DNA of 64,000 nt. Origin: an uncultured Anaeromusa sp. (lineage in GTDB: Bacteria; Bacillota; Negativicutes; Anaeromusales; Anaeromusaceae). Location: positions 2,523,501-2,587,500 of the forward strand of contig NZ_OY781460.1 in NCBI RefSeq assembly GCF_963676855.1, given 5' to 3'. Shown piece by piece: positions 36,182 to 46,106 of this stretch; positions within the stretch are counted from its first letter, which is position 1; every line of letters begins with the position of its first letter. A program made the translations under genes and the position numbers. The notes beneath the pieces were generated by a model that was not told where the DNA came from, ran no database searches, and saw only the letters and a list, made by a program, of their open reading frames with translations.

Positions 36182-37402
36182 TCAGTCCGCCAGACCGAAT
36201 TTTTCATGCAAAGCGGTTACAGCTTCCACCATTTGTGATCCTTCTACCAGCACGGAAATGGATGTCTGCGAATCAACCGTCTGCAAAATCATAATATCGT
36301 TTTCAGCCAAAGCTTCTACAAAAGAAGCCATTACACCGGGAACTTCTCCCATCCCACCGCCGACTACCGAAACCATGGCACAATCCTCGCGTGTTTCTAC
36401 CTGTAAACCAAGATCCTGCAAGTACCGTTGCGCCTTCTCCCTCATAGCGTCGGCCACAGTAAACATAATTTGCCCTGGGTGAACATTGATCAGGTCCACA
36501 CTGATGCCATGCTGTGCCATCGCCTGAAATACGTTCTTGCTGGCCATACCTGTCTGAACGGCCTCCATAGCTACCTTGACATGGGCAAGGTGAGCCAGAT
36601 ACGTCACACCGCTGGCTACCCGGTCCGAAAGAGCTACGCCTTCGGTGCATTCTTGGGTAACATGGGTAATCAGTGTTCCCGGATTATCGGAGAAAGTCGA
36701 TTTGATTACCATCGGGATGTTCTTGGGCATAACTAGTTCCACCGCGCGAGGATGAATTACCTTCGCCCCTTGATGCGCCAACTGGCAGACTTCTTCATAG
36801 CTGATACATTCCAGCATTTTAGCCTGCTTAACAATACGTGGATCTGCTGTCATAATACCATCGACATCGGTGTAAATTTCCACCAACTCTGCATCCAACG
36901 CTGCACCAAAGGCAGCCGCGCTGGTATCGCTGCCACCGCGGCCAATGGTGGTGATTTCACCATTGGCGCTCATGCCCTGAAAACCGCACACTACTGGCAC
37001 AAAGCCAGCTTCCAGTTCGCGATGCAGCCTGCAGGTATCCACTTTCAATATATGAGCATTACAAAAGTCCTCGTTTGTCACCATACCCGCTTGACCGCCG
37101 GTAAGGGCTTTGGCTGGCACGCCCGCCGCCTGCAGCGTGCTTGTCATCACAATGGAGGAAATCAACTCGCCGCAATGCATAATCTGATCCAATTCCCGAG
37201 CCGCCACATCGGCATATACATCTTTAGCCAGTGAAATCAGCGTATCGGTTGCATATGGGGCGCCCTTGCGCCCCATAGCAGATACGACTACAATCGGCGC
37301 ATAGCCTTTTTCAATGGCTTGCTGCACTTTGCGCACCACTTGTTGTCTGGATTCCGCCGTCGCCACCGAAGTGCCGCCAAATTTTTGTATGATAATCCGC
37401 AT
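36182..37402 (-). CDS. lysC: Aspartate kinase
   Basis: Aspartokinase phosphorylates aspartate, the first step to lysine, threonine and methionine. The 406-residue protein has IIQKFGGTSVAT at the N-terminus, TTIGRGGSDTSA in the kinase domain, and two ACT domains from about residue 260. Position next to asd and dapA matches the B. subtilis asd-dapG-dapA order, so it may be the DapG-like (diaminopimelate-sensitive) isozyme. The effector cannot be decided from the sequence. Confidence 0.96.
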   Translation of the reverse strand: MRIIIQKFGGTSVATAESRQQVVRKVQQAIEKGYAPIVVVSAMGRKGAPYATDTLISLAKDVYADVAARELDQIMHCGELISSIVMTSTLQAAGVPAKALTGGQAGMVTNEDFCNAHILKVDTCRLHRELEAGFVPVVCGFQGMSANGEITTIGRGGSDTSAAAFGAALDAELVEIYTDVDGIMTADPRIVKQAKMLECISYEEVCQLAHQGAKVIHPRAVELVMPKNIPMVIKSTFSDNPGTLITHVTQECTEGVALSDRVASGVTYLAHLAHVKVAMEAVQTGMASKNVFQAMAQHGISVDLINVHPGQIMFTVADAMREKAQRYLQDLGLQVETREDCAMVSVVGGGMGEVPGVMASFVEALAENDIMILQTVDSQTSISVLVEGSQMVEAVTALHEKFGLAD

Positions 37403-37426
37403 AATAAACTTCTACACTCCTTTTGC

Positions 37427-38458
37427 TTAAAACATATCCTTAGCGACCATATATTCGGCAATTTGCAACGCATTCAAGGCAGCGCCTTTACGAATCTGAT
37501 CTCCCACAACCCAAAGATTAAGCCCGTGCTCCACCGAACGATCCGGGCGAATACGGCCAACGCGAACCTCATTTTCATTGGAAGTATACAAAGGCATCGG
37601 ATACTCCATGTTTGCCGGATCGTCCTGCACAATAATTCCAGGGAAAGCAGCCAACGCTTTGCGCACTTCTCCGACAGACACAGGCCCTTCAAACTCCAAA
37701 TTAATCGATTCGGAATGACTGCGGTATACCGGCACACGCACCGTTGTCGGAGAAATTCCAATCGTGTAGTCTCCTAAGATTTTATGGGTTTCGTGGACCA
37801 TTTTCATTTCTTCTTTTGTATAGTCATCTTCCACAAATACGTCAATATGCGGAATCAAATTAAAAGCAATAGGATAATGTTTGTCCAAGCTAGCGCTGGG
37901 CAGAATATTCGCCACCATCTCACGGCCTTCCAAGCTAGCTTTCACCTGATCATTCAGTTCATCAATGGCTTCTTTACCTGCACCAGACACAGCCTGATAC
38001 GTAGAAACCACAATGCGCTTGATCTTCGCCAAATCATAAATAGGCTTCAGCGCCATAACCATAATAATGGTCGAACAGTTCGGATTGGCAATAATGCCTT
38101 TGTGAGCACTGATCGCCTGCGGGTTTACTTCCGGCACCACTAAAGGCACTTCCGGATCCATACGGAAAGCACTGGAGTTATCAATGACAACAGCTCCGCG
38201 TTTGACCGCTTCCGGCGCCAAGGTCTTACTAATAGAGCCGCCAGCGAAAAGAGCGATTTGCACGCCTTCAAAGGACTCCGGCGTGGCCTCTTCCACCGTA
38301 TAAGTCTTACCCATAAAATCAATTTTCTTACCCGCCGAACGTTTAGAAGCCAGGAGCTTCAATTCTGCAAAAGGGAATTTGCGTTCCTCAATCAATCGTA
38401 AAAATTCCTGTCCAACCGCTCCGGTAGCTCCCAAAATCGCCACATTGTACTTTTTCAC
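37427..38458 (-). CDS. asd: Aspartate-semialdehyde dehydrogenase
   Basis: Asd reduces aspartyl phosphate to aspartate semialdehyde with NADPH. The nucleotide loop is GATGAVGQEFLRL near residue 10, and the catalytic cysteine is in ANPNCSTIIMV. Downstream substrate residues include the IPHIDVF and RVPVYRSHSE segments. 343 residues is the usual length. GTG start with GGGGATT-type ribosome site. It lies between dapB and lysC. Confidence 0.96.
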   Translation of the reverse strand: MKKYNVAILGATGAVGQEFLRLIEERKFPFAELKLLASKRSAGKKIDFMGKTYTVEEATPESFEGVQIALFAGGSISKTLAPEAVKRGAVVIDNSSAFRMDPEVPLVVPEVNPQAISAHKGIIANPNCSTIIMVMALKPIYDLAKIKRIVVSTYQAVSGAGKEAIDELNDQVKASLEGREMVANILPSASLDKHYPIAFNLIPHIDVFVEDDYTKEEMKMVHETHKILGDYTIGISPTTVRVPVYRSHSESINLEFEGPVSVGEVRKALAAFPGIIVQDDPANMEYPMPLYTSNENEVRVGRIRPDRSVEHGLNLWVVGDQIRKGAALNALQIAEYMVAKDMF

Positions 38459-38505
38459 GTTAGCAATCCCCTTTCCTTATTTCAAGGTTTTTAGATTTTA
38501 AGTTC

Positions 38506-39303
38506 TCACTCCAAAATGTGCTCCAAGCCAACCACTACACCCTGTAAACTTTGCACCTTGCGGCATGCAATTACCACTCCAGGCATGAAAGATTCCCGCG
38601 AAATCGAATCATGACGAATGCTCAAAGTCTGTCCCAAACCGCCGAAAATGACTTCTTGATGCGCCACATAACCAGGCAGACGAACGCTATGAATGCGCAT
38701 CCCGTCATACTCCGATCCTCTGGCCCCAGGGATGATCTCTTTTTCATTCGGATGCCCCTGAGCCAAAGACTCACGAACCTCTTTAATCAGTTGCGCCGTG
38801 CGCAACGCCGTTCCAGACGGCGCGTCCAACTTCTGATCGTGATGCATCTCAATAATTTCTACATGAGGTAAATATTTGGCTGCAGATTTAGCCATTTTCA
38901 TCATCAGCACGGCGCCAATAGCAAAGTTCGGAGCAATAAATACTGGCGTATTTTGTTCCTGACTTAAGGCCGTCAATTCTGCCAAATCCGCTTTAGACAA
39001 GCCAGTTGTACCAACCACCGGACATACCTTGTTTTGCAACAATACGCGCAGATTATTCATCACTACTGCAGGGCTGGTAAATTCCACAACCACCTCTGGT
39101 TTCCGCTCTCTGAGCATCACCATTAATTCCCGATCCACTGGCAAACCAATAGGACCTTCTCCAGCCAAAAGACCGACATCCGCACCAGCCGGCGCATTGG
39201 GATCGGCTGCCCCCACCAGTTCTAAATCCTCCGCCGCTAAAACTGCTTTCAAAACCTCGCGGCCCATTTTCCCGTAAGCTCCACATACAGCTACTCGAAT
39301 CAC
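38506..39303 (-). CDS. dapB: 4-hydroxy-tetrahydrodipicolinate reductase DapB
   Basis: DapB reduces the DapA product to tetrahydrodipicolinate. It has the dinucleotide loop CGAYGKMGREV at the N-terminus, VVGTTGLS, and the signature EMHHDQKLDAPSGTA. 265 residues. GTG start preceded by GGGAGG. It is the first gene behind the lysine riboswitch, so lysine level should govern this and the four genes after it. Confidence 0.97.
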   Translation of the reverse strand: MIRVAVCGAYGKMGREVLKAVLAAEDLELVGAADPNAPAGADVGLLAGEGPIGLPVDRELMVMLRERKPEVVVEFTSPAVVMNNLRVLLQNKVCPVVGTTGLSKADLAELTALSQEQNTPVFIAPNFAIGAVLMMKMAKSAAKYLPHVEIIEMHHDQKLDAPSGTALRTAQLIKEVRESLAQGHPNEKEIIPGARGSEYDGMRIHSVRLPGYVAHQEVIFGGLGQTLSIRHDSISRESFMPGVVIACRKVQSLQGVVVGLEHILE

Positions 39304-39385
39304 AATAAAACCTCCCTATCAATTTCACCTAAACTTCTAAGTTTACTAGTTTTTAAGGAAACCACTAGTTAATGGTTCCTGTAAT

Positions 39386-39429
39386 AAAAAAACAAGCGGT
39401 TGGCAAGAAGAAAACTTCTCACAAACCGC
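39386..39429 (-). terminator. Expression-platform terminator of the lysine riboswitch
   Basis: On the minus strand GCGGTT...AACCGC and GAGAAG...CTTCT form a stem (39396-39429) followed by seven T at 39386-39392. It lies between the aptamer and dapB and is the likely lysine-dependent off switch. Confidence 0.85.
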
Positions 39430-39487
39430 CATGCAAACATGGAGCAAGGTTTTAAAATGCAAAACACTTCGCATCTACCTTGATGAG

Positions 39488-39646
39488 CTAGCTCTCCACC
39501 GGAAATCCGATGACAGTTCCGTACTTATTCAGCCCCGAAACCAGCAACTGCCGCTGGGCGCGTCAGTCACTTCGGCGAAAAACCCTTTCCCTCCAGATCT
39601 GCAATGCCCGATCTCCCCGGAAGTACTTTTGTTTTCCGCACCTCTA
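39488..39646 (-). ncRNA. Lysine riboswitch (L-box) aptamer
   Basis: On the minus strand the conserved L-box segments appear in order: AGAGGTGC (39638-39645), GGGGAGA, CGCCGAAG, GGAACTGTCA and GGAGAGCTA (39489-39497). Spacing fits the five-helix lysine aptamer. It lies between a promoter at 39673-39702 and a terminator at 39386-39429, upstream of dapB-asd-lysC-dapA. Confidence 0.93.
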
Positions 39647-39672
39647 TTCATCCACAATATAAACTTTTGTCT

Positions 39673-39702
39673 ATTGTATAATATAAGCGCAAGCTATGTC
39701 AA
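39673..39702 (-). promoter_or_regulatory. Promoter of the lysine-riboswitch operon
   Basis: TTGACA (39697-39702) and TACAAT (39673-39678) with an 18-bp spacer on the minus strand. The -35 directly abuts the dut stop codon. Confidence 0.8.
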
Positions 39703-40155
39703 CTATTTTTCTCCAGTGCTGCCGAAACCGCCCAGACGTGTCTGTGCCGCAGCTTGATCGTCATCACAAAGAAGATACTTGTAAAAAATACCTTGAGCAA
39801 CCCTTTCTCCTTTTTGCAGGACCGCCTCGTTCCTTCCCATATTCAGCAATGCCAGCAAAATGTGACCTTCATTATCTGGGTTGTTATAATAGTCTGCATC
39901 GACAATGCCTTGTCCATTTACAAGGCAAAGCTTCTGCTTTGTCGCCAAACCGGAACGGATATGCAGTCCCAAATACTCACCCGCCGCCATATACGCCTTC
40001 AAGCCTGTCGGCACCAGGACCACTTCTCCAGGCGCGATGGTCGTAGTCGTCGCGGCAGCTAAGTCATAGCCGGCACTCCCCTGTGTTTTGCGCTGCGGCA
40101 AAGCAATTTCTTCTTTCTTATATGCCCCAACCACTTCAAACCCTCTGGTCCTCAC
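39703..40155 (-). CDS. dut: dUTP diphosphatase
   Basis: Trimeric dUTPase that hydrolyses dUTP to dUMP and keeps uracil out of DNA. The five motifs are visible: GSAGYDLAAA, RSGLAT, GQGIVDADYYNNPDNEGHI, RVAQGIFYK and GGFGSTG at the C-terminus. 150 residues. Its ATG overlaps the M16 peptidase stop as ATGA. Confidence 0.95.
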   Translation of the reverse strand: MRTRGFEVVGAYKKEEIALPQRKTQGSAGYDLAAATTTTIAPGEVVLVPTGLKAYMAAGEYLGLHIRSGLATKQKLCLVNGQGIVDADYYNNPDNEGHILLALLNMGRNEAVLQKGERVAQGIFYKYLLCDDDQAAAQTRLGGFGSTGEK

Positions 40156-41429
40156 GCCATTTCCTCCTCGCCTCGGCCTGCATAAAGAAACGTTTTATCG
40201 TCCATACCTTGCAACGGCCCCAGCACCATTAAGCTGGACTGACGCCAATCCAGCCAAGCCGCGGCATTTTCTTTCATTTTTTCTACAGTAACCGCTTCGA
40301 TCTTTGCAAGGACTTCCTCTAACGGCACATATCTCCCCAAAGAAATCTCCAGGCGTCCCAAGCGCGACATGCGGCTGCCGGAGCTCTCCAAACCAAGAAA
40401 AATAGCGCCTTTCAACTGCTCTTTTGCACGGTGCAGCTCGCCCTCACCCAATCCTTTTTGCGCCATTTCCTGCACAATATCTTTAGTCAAACGCCACACC
40501 TCAGCTAAATTGGCCGGCCGCGTGCTGGCGTAAATGCTTAACAGGCCTGTATCGCTGTAACTGCTGCCGGAAGAATAGACCGAATAGGCCAAGCCTTTTT
40601 CCTCGCGAATGCGCTGAAATAAGCGGGAACTAACGCCGCCTCCCAACACCTGGCTCAATAAATGCTGACAATATAAGTCTGGATGACGATAGGAAATACC
40701 AGGAAAACTCAAGAATACATGCAACTGTTCTCCTTCTTTTTCCTTCAAGCAGGTATGACGACAAAAAACAGGCGGCACTTTTTCCTGAACGGTAGCAGGC
40801 CGCTGCAAGTCGCCAAAATATTCCTGCGCCAACGCCACCACAGCCTGATGCTCTACGTTCCCAGCAGCCGCAATGACCATTCGTTCCGGCGTGTACTGCT
40901 CTTCATAGTAAGTTCGCAGTCTCCCTGCTCGCATGAATCCCAACGTCTCCCGCGTACCTAAAATATTGTGCCCCAAAGGGTGGTCTTTCCATGTTTGCGC
41001 AATATGCAAGTCATGCGCCAATTCATCAGGGGCATCTTCATACATGCTTACTTCTTCTAAAATGACTTCGCGTTCTTTTTTTACATCTTCCTGCGCCAGT
41101 TTGGGGCGTAGCAGCATCTCGCCCAAAATTGAGAACGCCAAGGGCAAGTGCGTGTCTAACACCTTCATGTGAAAACAAGTATGTTCTTTCCCTGTATACG
41201 CATTCAATTGACCGCCTACAGCATCCACTTTTTCAGCTATTTCCTTAGCAGAAAGTTTCTCTGTACCCTTGAAGAGAAGGTGCTCCAAAAAATGCGAAGC
41301 TCCAGCCAACGTCGGCGGCTCATTGCGCGAACCGGAAGCAATCCAAACGCCCATGCTAGCTGAACGCAAATGAGGCAGTTGCTCCGTCACCACGCGAATA
41401 CCGTTATTTAATACCGTCTTTTGATACAT
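40152..41429 (-). CDS. M16 family zinc peptidase (processing-protease-like)
   Basis: A 425-residue M16B peptidase with the inverted zinc motif HFLEH (H46, E49, H50) and a distal glutamate in the EREVILEEVSMYED segment. The C-terminal half carries the GSSYSDTGLLSIYAS-type domain typical of PqqL/MPP-like enzymes. I use the ATG at 41429, with GGGAGG 7 nt upstream; the open frame to 41489 crosses the pnp terminator. B. subtilis has a homologue (YmxG/MlpA) just after pnp. Substrate unknown. Confidence 0.92.
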   Translation of the reverse strand: MYQKTVLNNGIRVVTEQLPHLRSASMGVWIASGSRNEPPTLAGASHFLEHLLFKGTEKLSAKEIAEKVDAVGGQLNAYTGKEHTCFHMKVLDTHLPLAFSILGEMLLRPKLAQEDVKKEREVILEEVSMYEDAPDELAHDLHIAQTWKDHPLGHNILGTRETLGFMRAGRLRTYYEEQYTPERMVIAAAGNVEHQAVVALAQEYFGDLQRPATVQEKVPPVFCRHTCLKEKEGEQLHVFLSFPGISYRHPDLYCQHLLSQVLGGGVSSRLFQRIREEKGLAYSVYSSGSSYSDTGLLSIYASTRPANLAEVWRLTKDIVQEMAQKGLGEGELHRAKEQLKGAIFLGLESSGSRMSRLGRLEISLGRYVPLEEVLAKIEAVTVEKMKENAAAWLDWRQSSLMVLGPLQGMDDKTFLYAGRGEEEMA

Positions 41430-41452
41430 CCATGTTCCTCCCAAAGAAAGAA

Positions 41453-41478
41453 AAGCATAAACCGTGCGGTTTATGCTT
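41453..41478 (-). terminator. Terminator after pnp
   Basis: A near-perfect palindrome AAGCATAAACC...GGTTTATGCTT, followed on the minus strand by TTCTTTCTTT. It lies 31 bp after the pnp stop. Confidence 0.8.
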
Positions 41479-41508
41479 CTTCGTGGCATATACTCTTAAC
41501 AGCAATTT

Positions 41509-43656
41509 TTACCGACGCTGCTCAGAATTTCCATGATGAGGCTTTCCGCCTGCGGGTTTAACGTCTTCTTCGCCTCCGGCCAGAGGCGGCAAAAGTTCGC
41601 GACGCGAAAGATTGACCCGACCCTGCCGGTCAATCTCCATTACCTTAACCGTAATGGCATCGCCAATATTCACTACGTCTTCTACCTTGCCTACGCGTTC
41701 ACGAGCCAGGTGAGAAATATGCACAAGACCTTCTTTGCCAGGCAGAATTTCCACAAAAGCGCCGAAGTTCATAATCCGTGTAACGCGGCCCTCGTAAGTT
41801 GCGCCGACTTCCACGTCCATCGTCAAGTTTTCAATGATCTTCACGGCGCGTTGGCCTGCTTCCATATCCACCGCCGCAATTACGACGCGGCCATCATCTT
41901 CAATGTCGATTTTAACGCCGGTTTCATCAATGATTTTCTTGATGATTTTTCCGCCAGGTCCAATGACATCGCGGATCTTGTCCGGATGAATCTGCAGGGT
42001 AATCATGCGGGGCGCGTATTGGGACAGCTCTGTACGAGGAGCCGGCAACACTTCCAGCATCTTACCTAAAATATGCATGCGGCCACGGCGGGCCTGCGCC
42101 AGGGCGTCACGCAGAATGTCTTCGCTCAAACCATCAACCTTGATGTCCATCTGAATGGCAGTAACGCCTTTTTCCGTACCGGCCACCTTGAAGTCCATGT
42201 CGCCTAAAGCATCTTCCAGACCTTGAATGTCCGTCAGAATAGCGTAATGGTCCCCATCCTTAACAAGGCCCATGGCAACCCCAGATACAGGTGCCTGAAT
42301 CGGCACACCCGCGTCCATCAAAGACAAGGTACTGCCGCAAACACTAGCCATGGAGCTGGAGCCATTGGATTCCAAAATCTCCGAAACCAGACGGATGGTA
42401 TAAGGGAATTCGTTTTCATCAGGCACAACGGCCACTAAGGCCCGTTCCGCCAAGGCGCCATGACCAATCTCGCGCCGTCCAGGACTGCGCATAGGGCGGG
42501 TTTCCCCAACACTGTAAGGAGGGAAATTATAGTGATGCATATAACGCTTGGAATCTTCTACGCCCAAGCCGTCAAGAATCTGCTCGTCCCCGAGGGCGCC
42601 TAAAGTCGTAATGGTCAGCGCCTGGGTTTGTCCACGCGTAAACAAGGCAGAACCATGGGGCCGCGCCAAAAGGCCGGCTTCTACGCTAATGGGCCGCACT
42701 TCTTCCAGGCCGCGACCATCTGGACGCACTTTATCCACGGTGATCATTTTACGCACAATTTTCTTAAGGATTTTTTGAATAATATTTTTGATGTCCTTGC
42801 CATTTTCAGGATAAATCTCTGCAAAATGGCTGGCAATTTCCTTCTTGGCTGCCGAAGTAGCTTCGTCGCGCTGCAGCTTGTCTGGATTGGTTACAGCTGC
42901 CCGCAGCATTTCCGCGCCGAAGGCTTCTACTGCTGCCGCAATGTCTGCAGGCGGCTGATACAAAGATACTTCCCGTTTGGTTTTGCCAATTTCAGCAACA
43001 ATTTTGTCCTGAAAAGCGATCAATTCCTTGATTACGCCATGACCAAACAAAATAGCATCCAAAATAACAGACTCCGGCAGTTGCTGGGCCCCGGCTTCCA
43101 CCATCAGCACCGCATCGCGGGTACCGGCTACAGTCAGGTTCAAATCACTGCCTTCCTGCTGCTCCAACGTCGGGTTAATCATGAACTCGCCATCTTTGCG
43201 ACCTACGCGCACGCCGGCGATAGGGCCTTCAAAAGGAATATTGGAAATGCTCAATGCGCAAGAAGCGCCCAGCATCGCCGGAATATCTGGAGAATTGTTC
43301 TGATCTACCGACAGCACCGTAGCAATTACCTGTACGTCATTACGGAAGCCATCAGGAAACAGCGGGCGGATGGGACGATCAATCAAACGGCTGGTTAAAA
43401 CAGCCGTTTCGCTGGGACGTCCTTCGCGTTTAATAAACCCGCCGGGAATTTTACCTACTGAATACAATTTTTCCTCAAAATCCACGGTCAAGGGAAAAAA
43501 ATCAATTCCTTCCCGTGGTTCCGCCGATGCCGTGGCCGACACCAAAACGGCTGTCTCGCCATAGCGCACTAAGACGGACCCGCCAGCCTGTTTGGCCATT
43601 TTACCGGACTCTATGATTAGTTCCCGTCCGGCCAATTGGGTCTGAAAAGAATGCAT
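41509..43656 (-). CDS. pnp: Polyribonucleotide nucleotidyltransferase (PNPase)
   Basis: PNPase is the phosphorolytic 3'-5' exoribonuclease that cooperates with RNase Y and RNase J, both encoded in this window. The 715-residue protein has two RNase PH domains ([30 protein letters not shown]), a KH domain ([13 protein letters not shown]) and a C-terminal S1 domain ([23 protein letters not shown], shown here in part). GAGGAGG precedes the ATG. It follows rpsO, as in most bacteria. Confidence 0.98.
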   Translation of the reverse strand: MHSFQTQLAGRELIIESGKMAKQAGGSVLVRYGETAVLVSATASAEPREGIDFFPLTVDFEEKLYSVGKIPGGFIKREGRPSETAVLTSRLIDRPIRPLFPDGFRNDVQVIATVLSVDQNNSPDIPAMLGASCALSISNIPFEGPIAGVRVGRKDGEFMINPTLEQQEGSDLNLTVAGTRDAVLMVEAGAQQLPESVILDAILFGHGVIKELIAFQDKIVAEIGKTKREVSLYQPPADIAAAVEAFGAEMLRAAVTNPDKLQRDEATSAAKKEIASHFAEIYPENGKDIKNIIQKILKKIVRKMITVDKVRPDGRGLEEVRPISVEAGLLARPHGSALFTRGQTQALTITTLGALGDEQILDGLGVEDSKRYMHHYNFPPYSVGETRPMRSPGRREIGHGALAERALVAVVPDENEFPYTIRLVSEILESNGSSSMASVCGSTLSLMDAGVPIQAPVSGVAMGLVKDGDHYAILTDIQGLEDALGDMDFKVAGTEKGVTAIQMDIKVDGLSEDILRDALAQARRGRMHILGKMLEVLPAPRTELSQYAPRMITLQIHPDKIRDVIGPGGKIIKKIIDETGVKIDIEDDGRVVIAAVDMEAGQRAVKIIENLTMDVEVGATYEGRVTRIMNFGAFVEILPGKEGLVHISHLARERVGKVEDVVNIGDAITVKVMEIDRQGRVNLSRRELLPPLAGGEEDVKPAGGKPHHGNSEQRR

Positions 43657-43784
43657 GCGCCAATTCCTCCTCTTTATCTTTGCTCTTCATTATTCTGTAC
43701 CTTGTACAATTCGACATGCAAAAGAACAATCCTTTTGCCAACCACGATTTATTCGCACCGCAATCAAATTTCATTTTAAGCGCG

Positions 43785-43810
43785 AAAAAAGCGGGTGGAA
43801 ACCCGCTTTT
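43785..43810 (-). terminator. Terminator after rpsO
   Basis: AAAAGCGGGT and ACCCGCTTTT around a GGAA-type loop, followed on the minus strand by TTTTTT-like sequence, 3 bp after the rpsO stop. Confidence 0.88.
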
Positions 43811-43812
43811 CA

Positions 43813-44079
43813 TTACTTTCTGAGATTCAGTTTCTGCAGGATGGTCCGATAGCGGTCCAAATCCATGTTTTTTAAGTAATTCAGCATGCTTCTGCGCTTA
43901 CCAACCATTTTCAGCAAGCCGCGACGAGAATGATGATCCTTTTTGTGTTCTTTTAAATGCTCGGTCAGGTAGATGATCCGGGAAGTCAAAATAGCAATTT
44001 GCACTTCCGGTGATCCGGTATCCTGTTCGTGAGTACGGAAGGATTCAATAAGTTCCTGTTTCTTTTCGTTCGTCAACAT
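43813..44079 (-). CDS. rpsO: Ribosomal protein S15
   Basis: S15 binds the central domain of 16S rRNA early in 30S assembly. The 88-residue product has the whole family sequence, including [29 protein letters not shown] and KRRSMLNYL. The ATG at 44079 is used (AGGAGG 8 nt upstream); upstream codons in the open frame are leader RNA. Confidence 0.98.
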   Translation of the reverse strand: MLTNEKKQELIESFRTHEQDTGSPEVQIAILTSRIIYLTEHLKEHKKDHHSRRGLLKMVGKRRSMLNYLKNMDLDRYRTILQKLNLRK

Positions 44080-44175
44080 AGACGACACCTCCTGTTTTTT
44101 ATAACCAATCCCCACTAGCCAAGACACTCGTCGGAGTTTCGAGCATCCGCGCTATGGTTCCATGGCTTATTACGT
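44080..44175 (-). promoter_or_regulatory. rpsO leader, possible S15 autoregulatory structure
   Basis: The approximately 95-nt transcribed leader contains an outer pair (GCCA with TGGC) enclosing a GCTCG...CGAGT hairpin, then AGGAGG. S15 represses its own mRNA in several phyla through lineage-specific leaders; this structure is a candidate only. Confidence 0.4.
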
Positions 44176-44180
44176 GGGTA

Positions 44181-44209
44181 ATTTTAGCATACACGACGCG
44201 AAAAGTAAA
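44181..44209 (-). promoter_or_regulatory. Promoter of rpsO
   Basis: TTTACT (44204-44209), 17-bp spacer, TAAAAT (44181-44186) with an upstream TG (extended -10) on the minus strand. Confidence 0.8.
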
Positions 44210-44233
44210 GTGGTAACGCGCCTTGCAGCTACT

Positions 44234-45190
44234 TCACACTGTAGCTGACGTCGAAAGGCTCTCTTTGGTAAAAAAGGCCGCTGCTTTCTCGATATCCAGT
44301 TTAATTTGTGCAATCAACTTTTCCGCCCCGTCAAAACGCTGTTCACCCCGCAAGCGGCCAAGAAATTCAACTTCCAGACTTTTTCCGTACAAGTCGTCAT
44401 TAAAGTGCAACAAGAAAACTTCCAACCGACGCTCCACTTCTGTAAAAGTAGGATTTGTACCTACATTAGCCACACCAGCGTAGTACGTTCCCTCTATACA
44501 CACTTTAACAGCATAAACGCCGTTTTCCGGCACAGCCAGCAACGCAGGTAATTGCAGGTTGGCCGTAGGAAAGCCAAGCAATCGTCCACGTTTTTCGCCA
44601 TGAACAACAGGGCCTTCTAAGGCAAAAGGCCGCCCCAATAACAGACGGGCTTCTTCCATACGCCCTTCCAAAATGCACTGACGTATAGCGGTACTGCTAA
44701 TCATTTCGCCGTCTTCCGTAACCTCCGGGTGAATATGCACAGCAAAGCCATGTTCTTCTCCCGCTTGGCGCAACATTTCCGGGTCGCCCTGGCCGCGATG
44801 GCCAAAAGAATAATTAGGCCCTACCACAATAGCTTCCGGCTGCAACCGCCGAATCAGCAATTCAACAAACTCGGCAGGCGACTGTCTCAGCAGTTTTTTC
44901 GTAAAAGGAAGCAAAATCAGCACGTCCACTCCCAGCGTCTGCATCCACCGCTCTTTTTGCTGCAGTGTTCCCAATTGAGGTGGACAACGACGCGGGGCCA
45001 CAATGGACAAAGGATGGTTCGCAAAAGTAAATACCACTGCCGTGCCATTTTTTTCTTTAGCCAGCTTTACCGCTGTTGTCACCAATGCCTGATGTCCACG
45101 ATGCACGCCGTCAAAAGTGCCTAGGGCGACCACGACATGGGCGTACGGCGCCGTAAGGCCCTCTAGCTCATGTAATGTCTGCAAACCCAT
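44234..45190 (-). CDS. ribF: Bifunctional riboflavin kinase / FMN adenylyltransferase
   Basis: RibF makes FMN and FAD from riboflavin. The N-terminal adenylyltransferase has ALGTFDGVHRGHQ and VVGPNYSFGHRGQGD plus ISSTAIRQ; the C-terminal kinase has GRLLGFPTANL and GVANVGTNPTF. 318 residues. ATG with AGAGGAGG upstream; it overlaps the end of truB by 23 bp. The truB-ribF-rpsO-pnp order is common in Bacillota. Confidence 0.97.
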   Translation of the reverse strand: MGLQTLHELEGLTAPYAHVVVALGTFDGVHRGHQALVTTAVKLAKEKNGTAVVFTFANHPLSIVAPRRCPPQLGTLQQKERWMQTLGVDVLILLPFTKKLLRQSPAEFVELLIRRLQPEAIVVGPNYSFGHRGQGDPEMLRQAGEEHGFAVHIHPEVTEDGEMISSTAIRQCILEGRMEEARLLLGRPFALEGPVVHGEKRGRLLGFPTANLQLPALLAVPENGVYAVKVCIEGTYYAGVANVGTNPTFTEVERRLEVFLLHFNDDLYGKSLEVEFLGRLRGEQRFDGAEKLIAQIKLDIEKAAAFFTKESLSTSATV

Positions 45191-46106
45191 GCTCCTCCTC
45201 TGTCATTTGTTCTTTCTGCTGCGGCGTCGCTAATACTTTATGCGGCGCCAATTGCCAGAGAGTATCCTGCAGCTCGACACGACCGATTCCCAGCAGGCTT
45301 TCATCCGCACTCTCGCACACTCTTACAATCTCATCTGCAGCTGACACCTGCTCCAGCCATTGTTTTTGTCCCAGACAAAAAGCTCGGCTTTGCGCTTCAT
45401 TCAGCAATAGCTGCGGCAAATGTGCAATGGCATTAGGGATTGGTTGTAACAGTTTTTCTTGCTTTTCCCGAATTTCATCCAGAGAAGCTCCGTCTTCTAA
45501 GCGGAACTGACCGACACGCGTACGACATAACTCAACCATAACGCCCAAGCAGCCAACGGCTTTAGCTAAATCGGAACAAAGCACCCGAATATAGGTCCCT
45601 TTAGAACACACGATGCGCAAACGCGCTTTAGCGCCGTCATACGTCAACAGTTCTAAAGCGTGTATTGTAATTTGGCGTGCTGGTCGTTCCACGACAATCC
45701 CTTGACGTGCCAAATTGCATAGCTTCTTGCCGTTGACCTTAAGCGCTGAGTGCATAGGAGGAATTTGGTCAATGACGCCTTCAAAAGCAGCGCAGGCTTT
45801 CAAGAGCATCTCCTTCTCCGGCGGCGGCGCATCGCTTCTGGCCACAATTTGACCATCCAAATCGCCGCTGTCTGTCTCATAGCCAAATTCTACTACGGCT
45901 TCATATTCCTTGTCCGTATCAGTTATATATTCAATCAGCCGGGTCGCTTTCCCCACAGCAATCGGCAAGACACCGGTTGCTCCCGGATCCAGTGTACCCG
46001 CATGCCCCACTCTCCGTACGCCCAGAGCTCGCCGCACTACGGAAACCACGTCATGCGAGGTCATTCCTACCGGCTTGTGAACATTCAAGAATCCTTCCGT
46101 AGTCAC
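45168..46106 (-). CDS. truB: tRNA pseudouridine(55) synthase TruB
   Basis: TruB makes pseudouridine 55 in the tRNA T loop. It begins TTEGFLNVHKPVGMTSHDVV and has the catalytic-aspartate motif GHAGTLDPGATGVLP. A C-terminal PUA-like region follows. I place the start at the GTG at 46106, which overlaps the nrnA stop as GTGA; the 28 additional upstream residues are unlike the family. 312 residues. Confidence 0.95.
   Translation of the reverse strand: MTTEGFLNVHKPVGMTSHDVVSVVRRALGVRRVGHAGTLDPGATGVLPIAVGKATRLIEYITDTDKEYEAVVEFGYETDSGDLDGQIVARSDAPPPEKEMLLKACAAFEGVIDQIPPMHSALKVNGKKLCNLARQGIVVERPARQITIHALELLTYDGAKARLRIVCSKGTYIRVLCSDLAKAVGCLGVMVELCRTRVGQFRLEDGASLDEIREKQEKLLQPIPNAIAHLPQLLLNEAQSRAFCLGQKQWLEQVSAADEIVRVCESADESLLGIGRVELQDTLWQLAPHKVLATPQQKEQMTEEEHGFADIT

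Noticed and set aside
42628..43398. 256-codon plus-strand frame
   Set aside because: Antisense to pnp with no family resemblance.
44226..44247. Hairpin at the ribF stop as terminator
   Set aside because: CAGCTAC/GTAGCTG is short and is followed by no T run.
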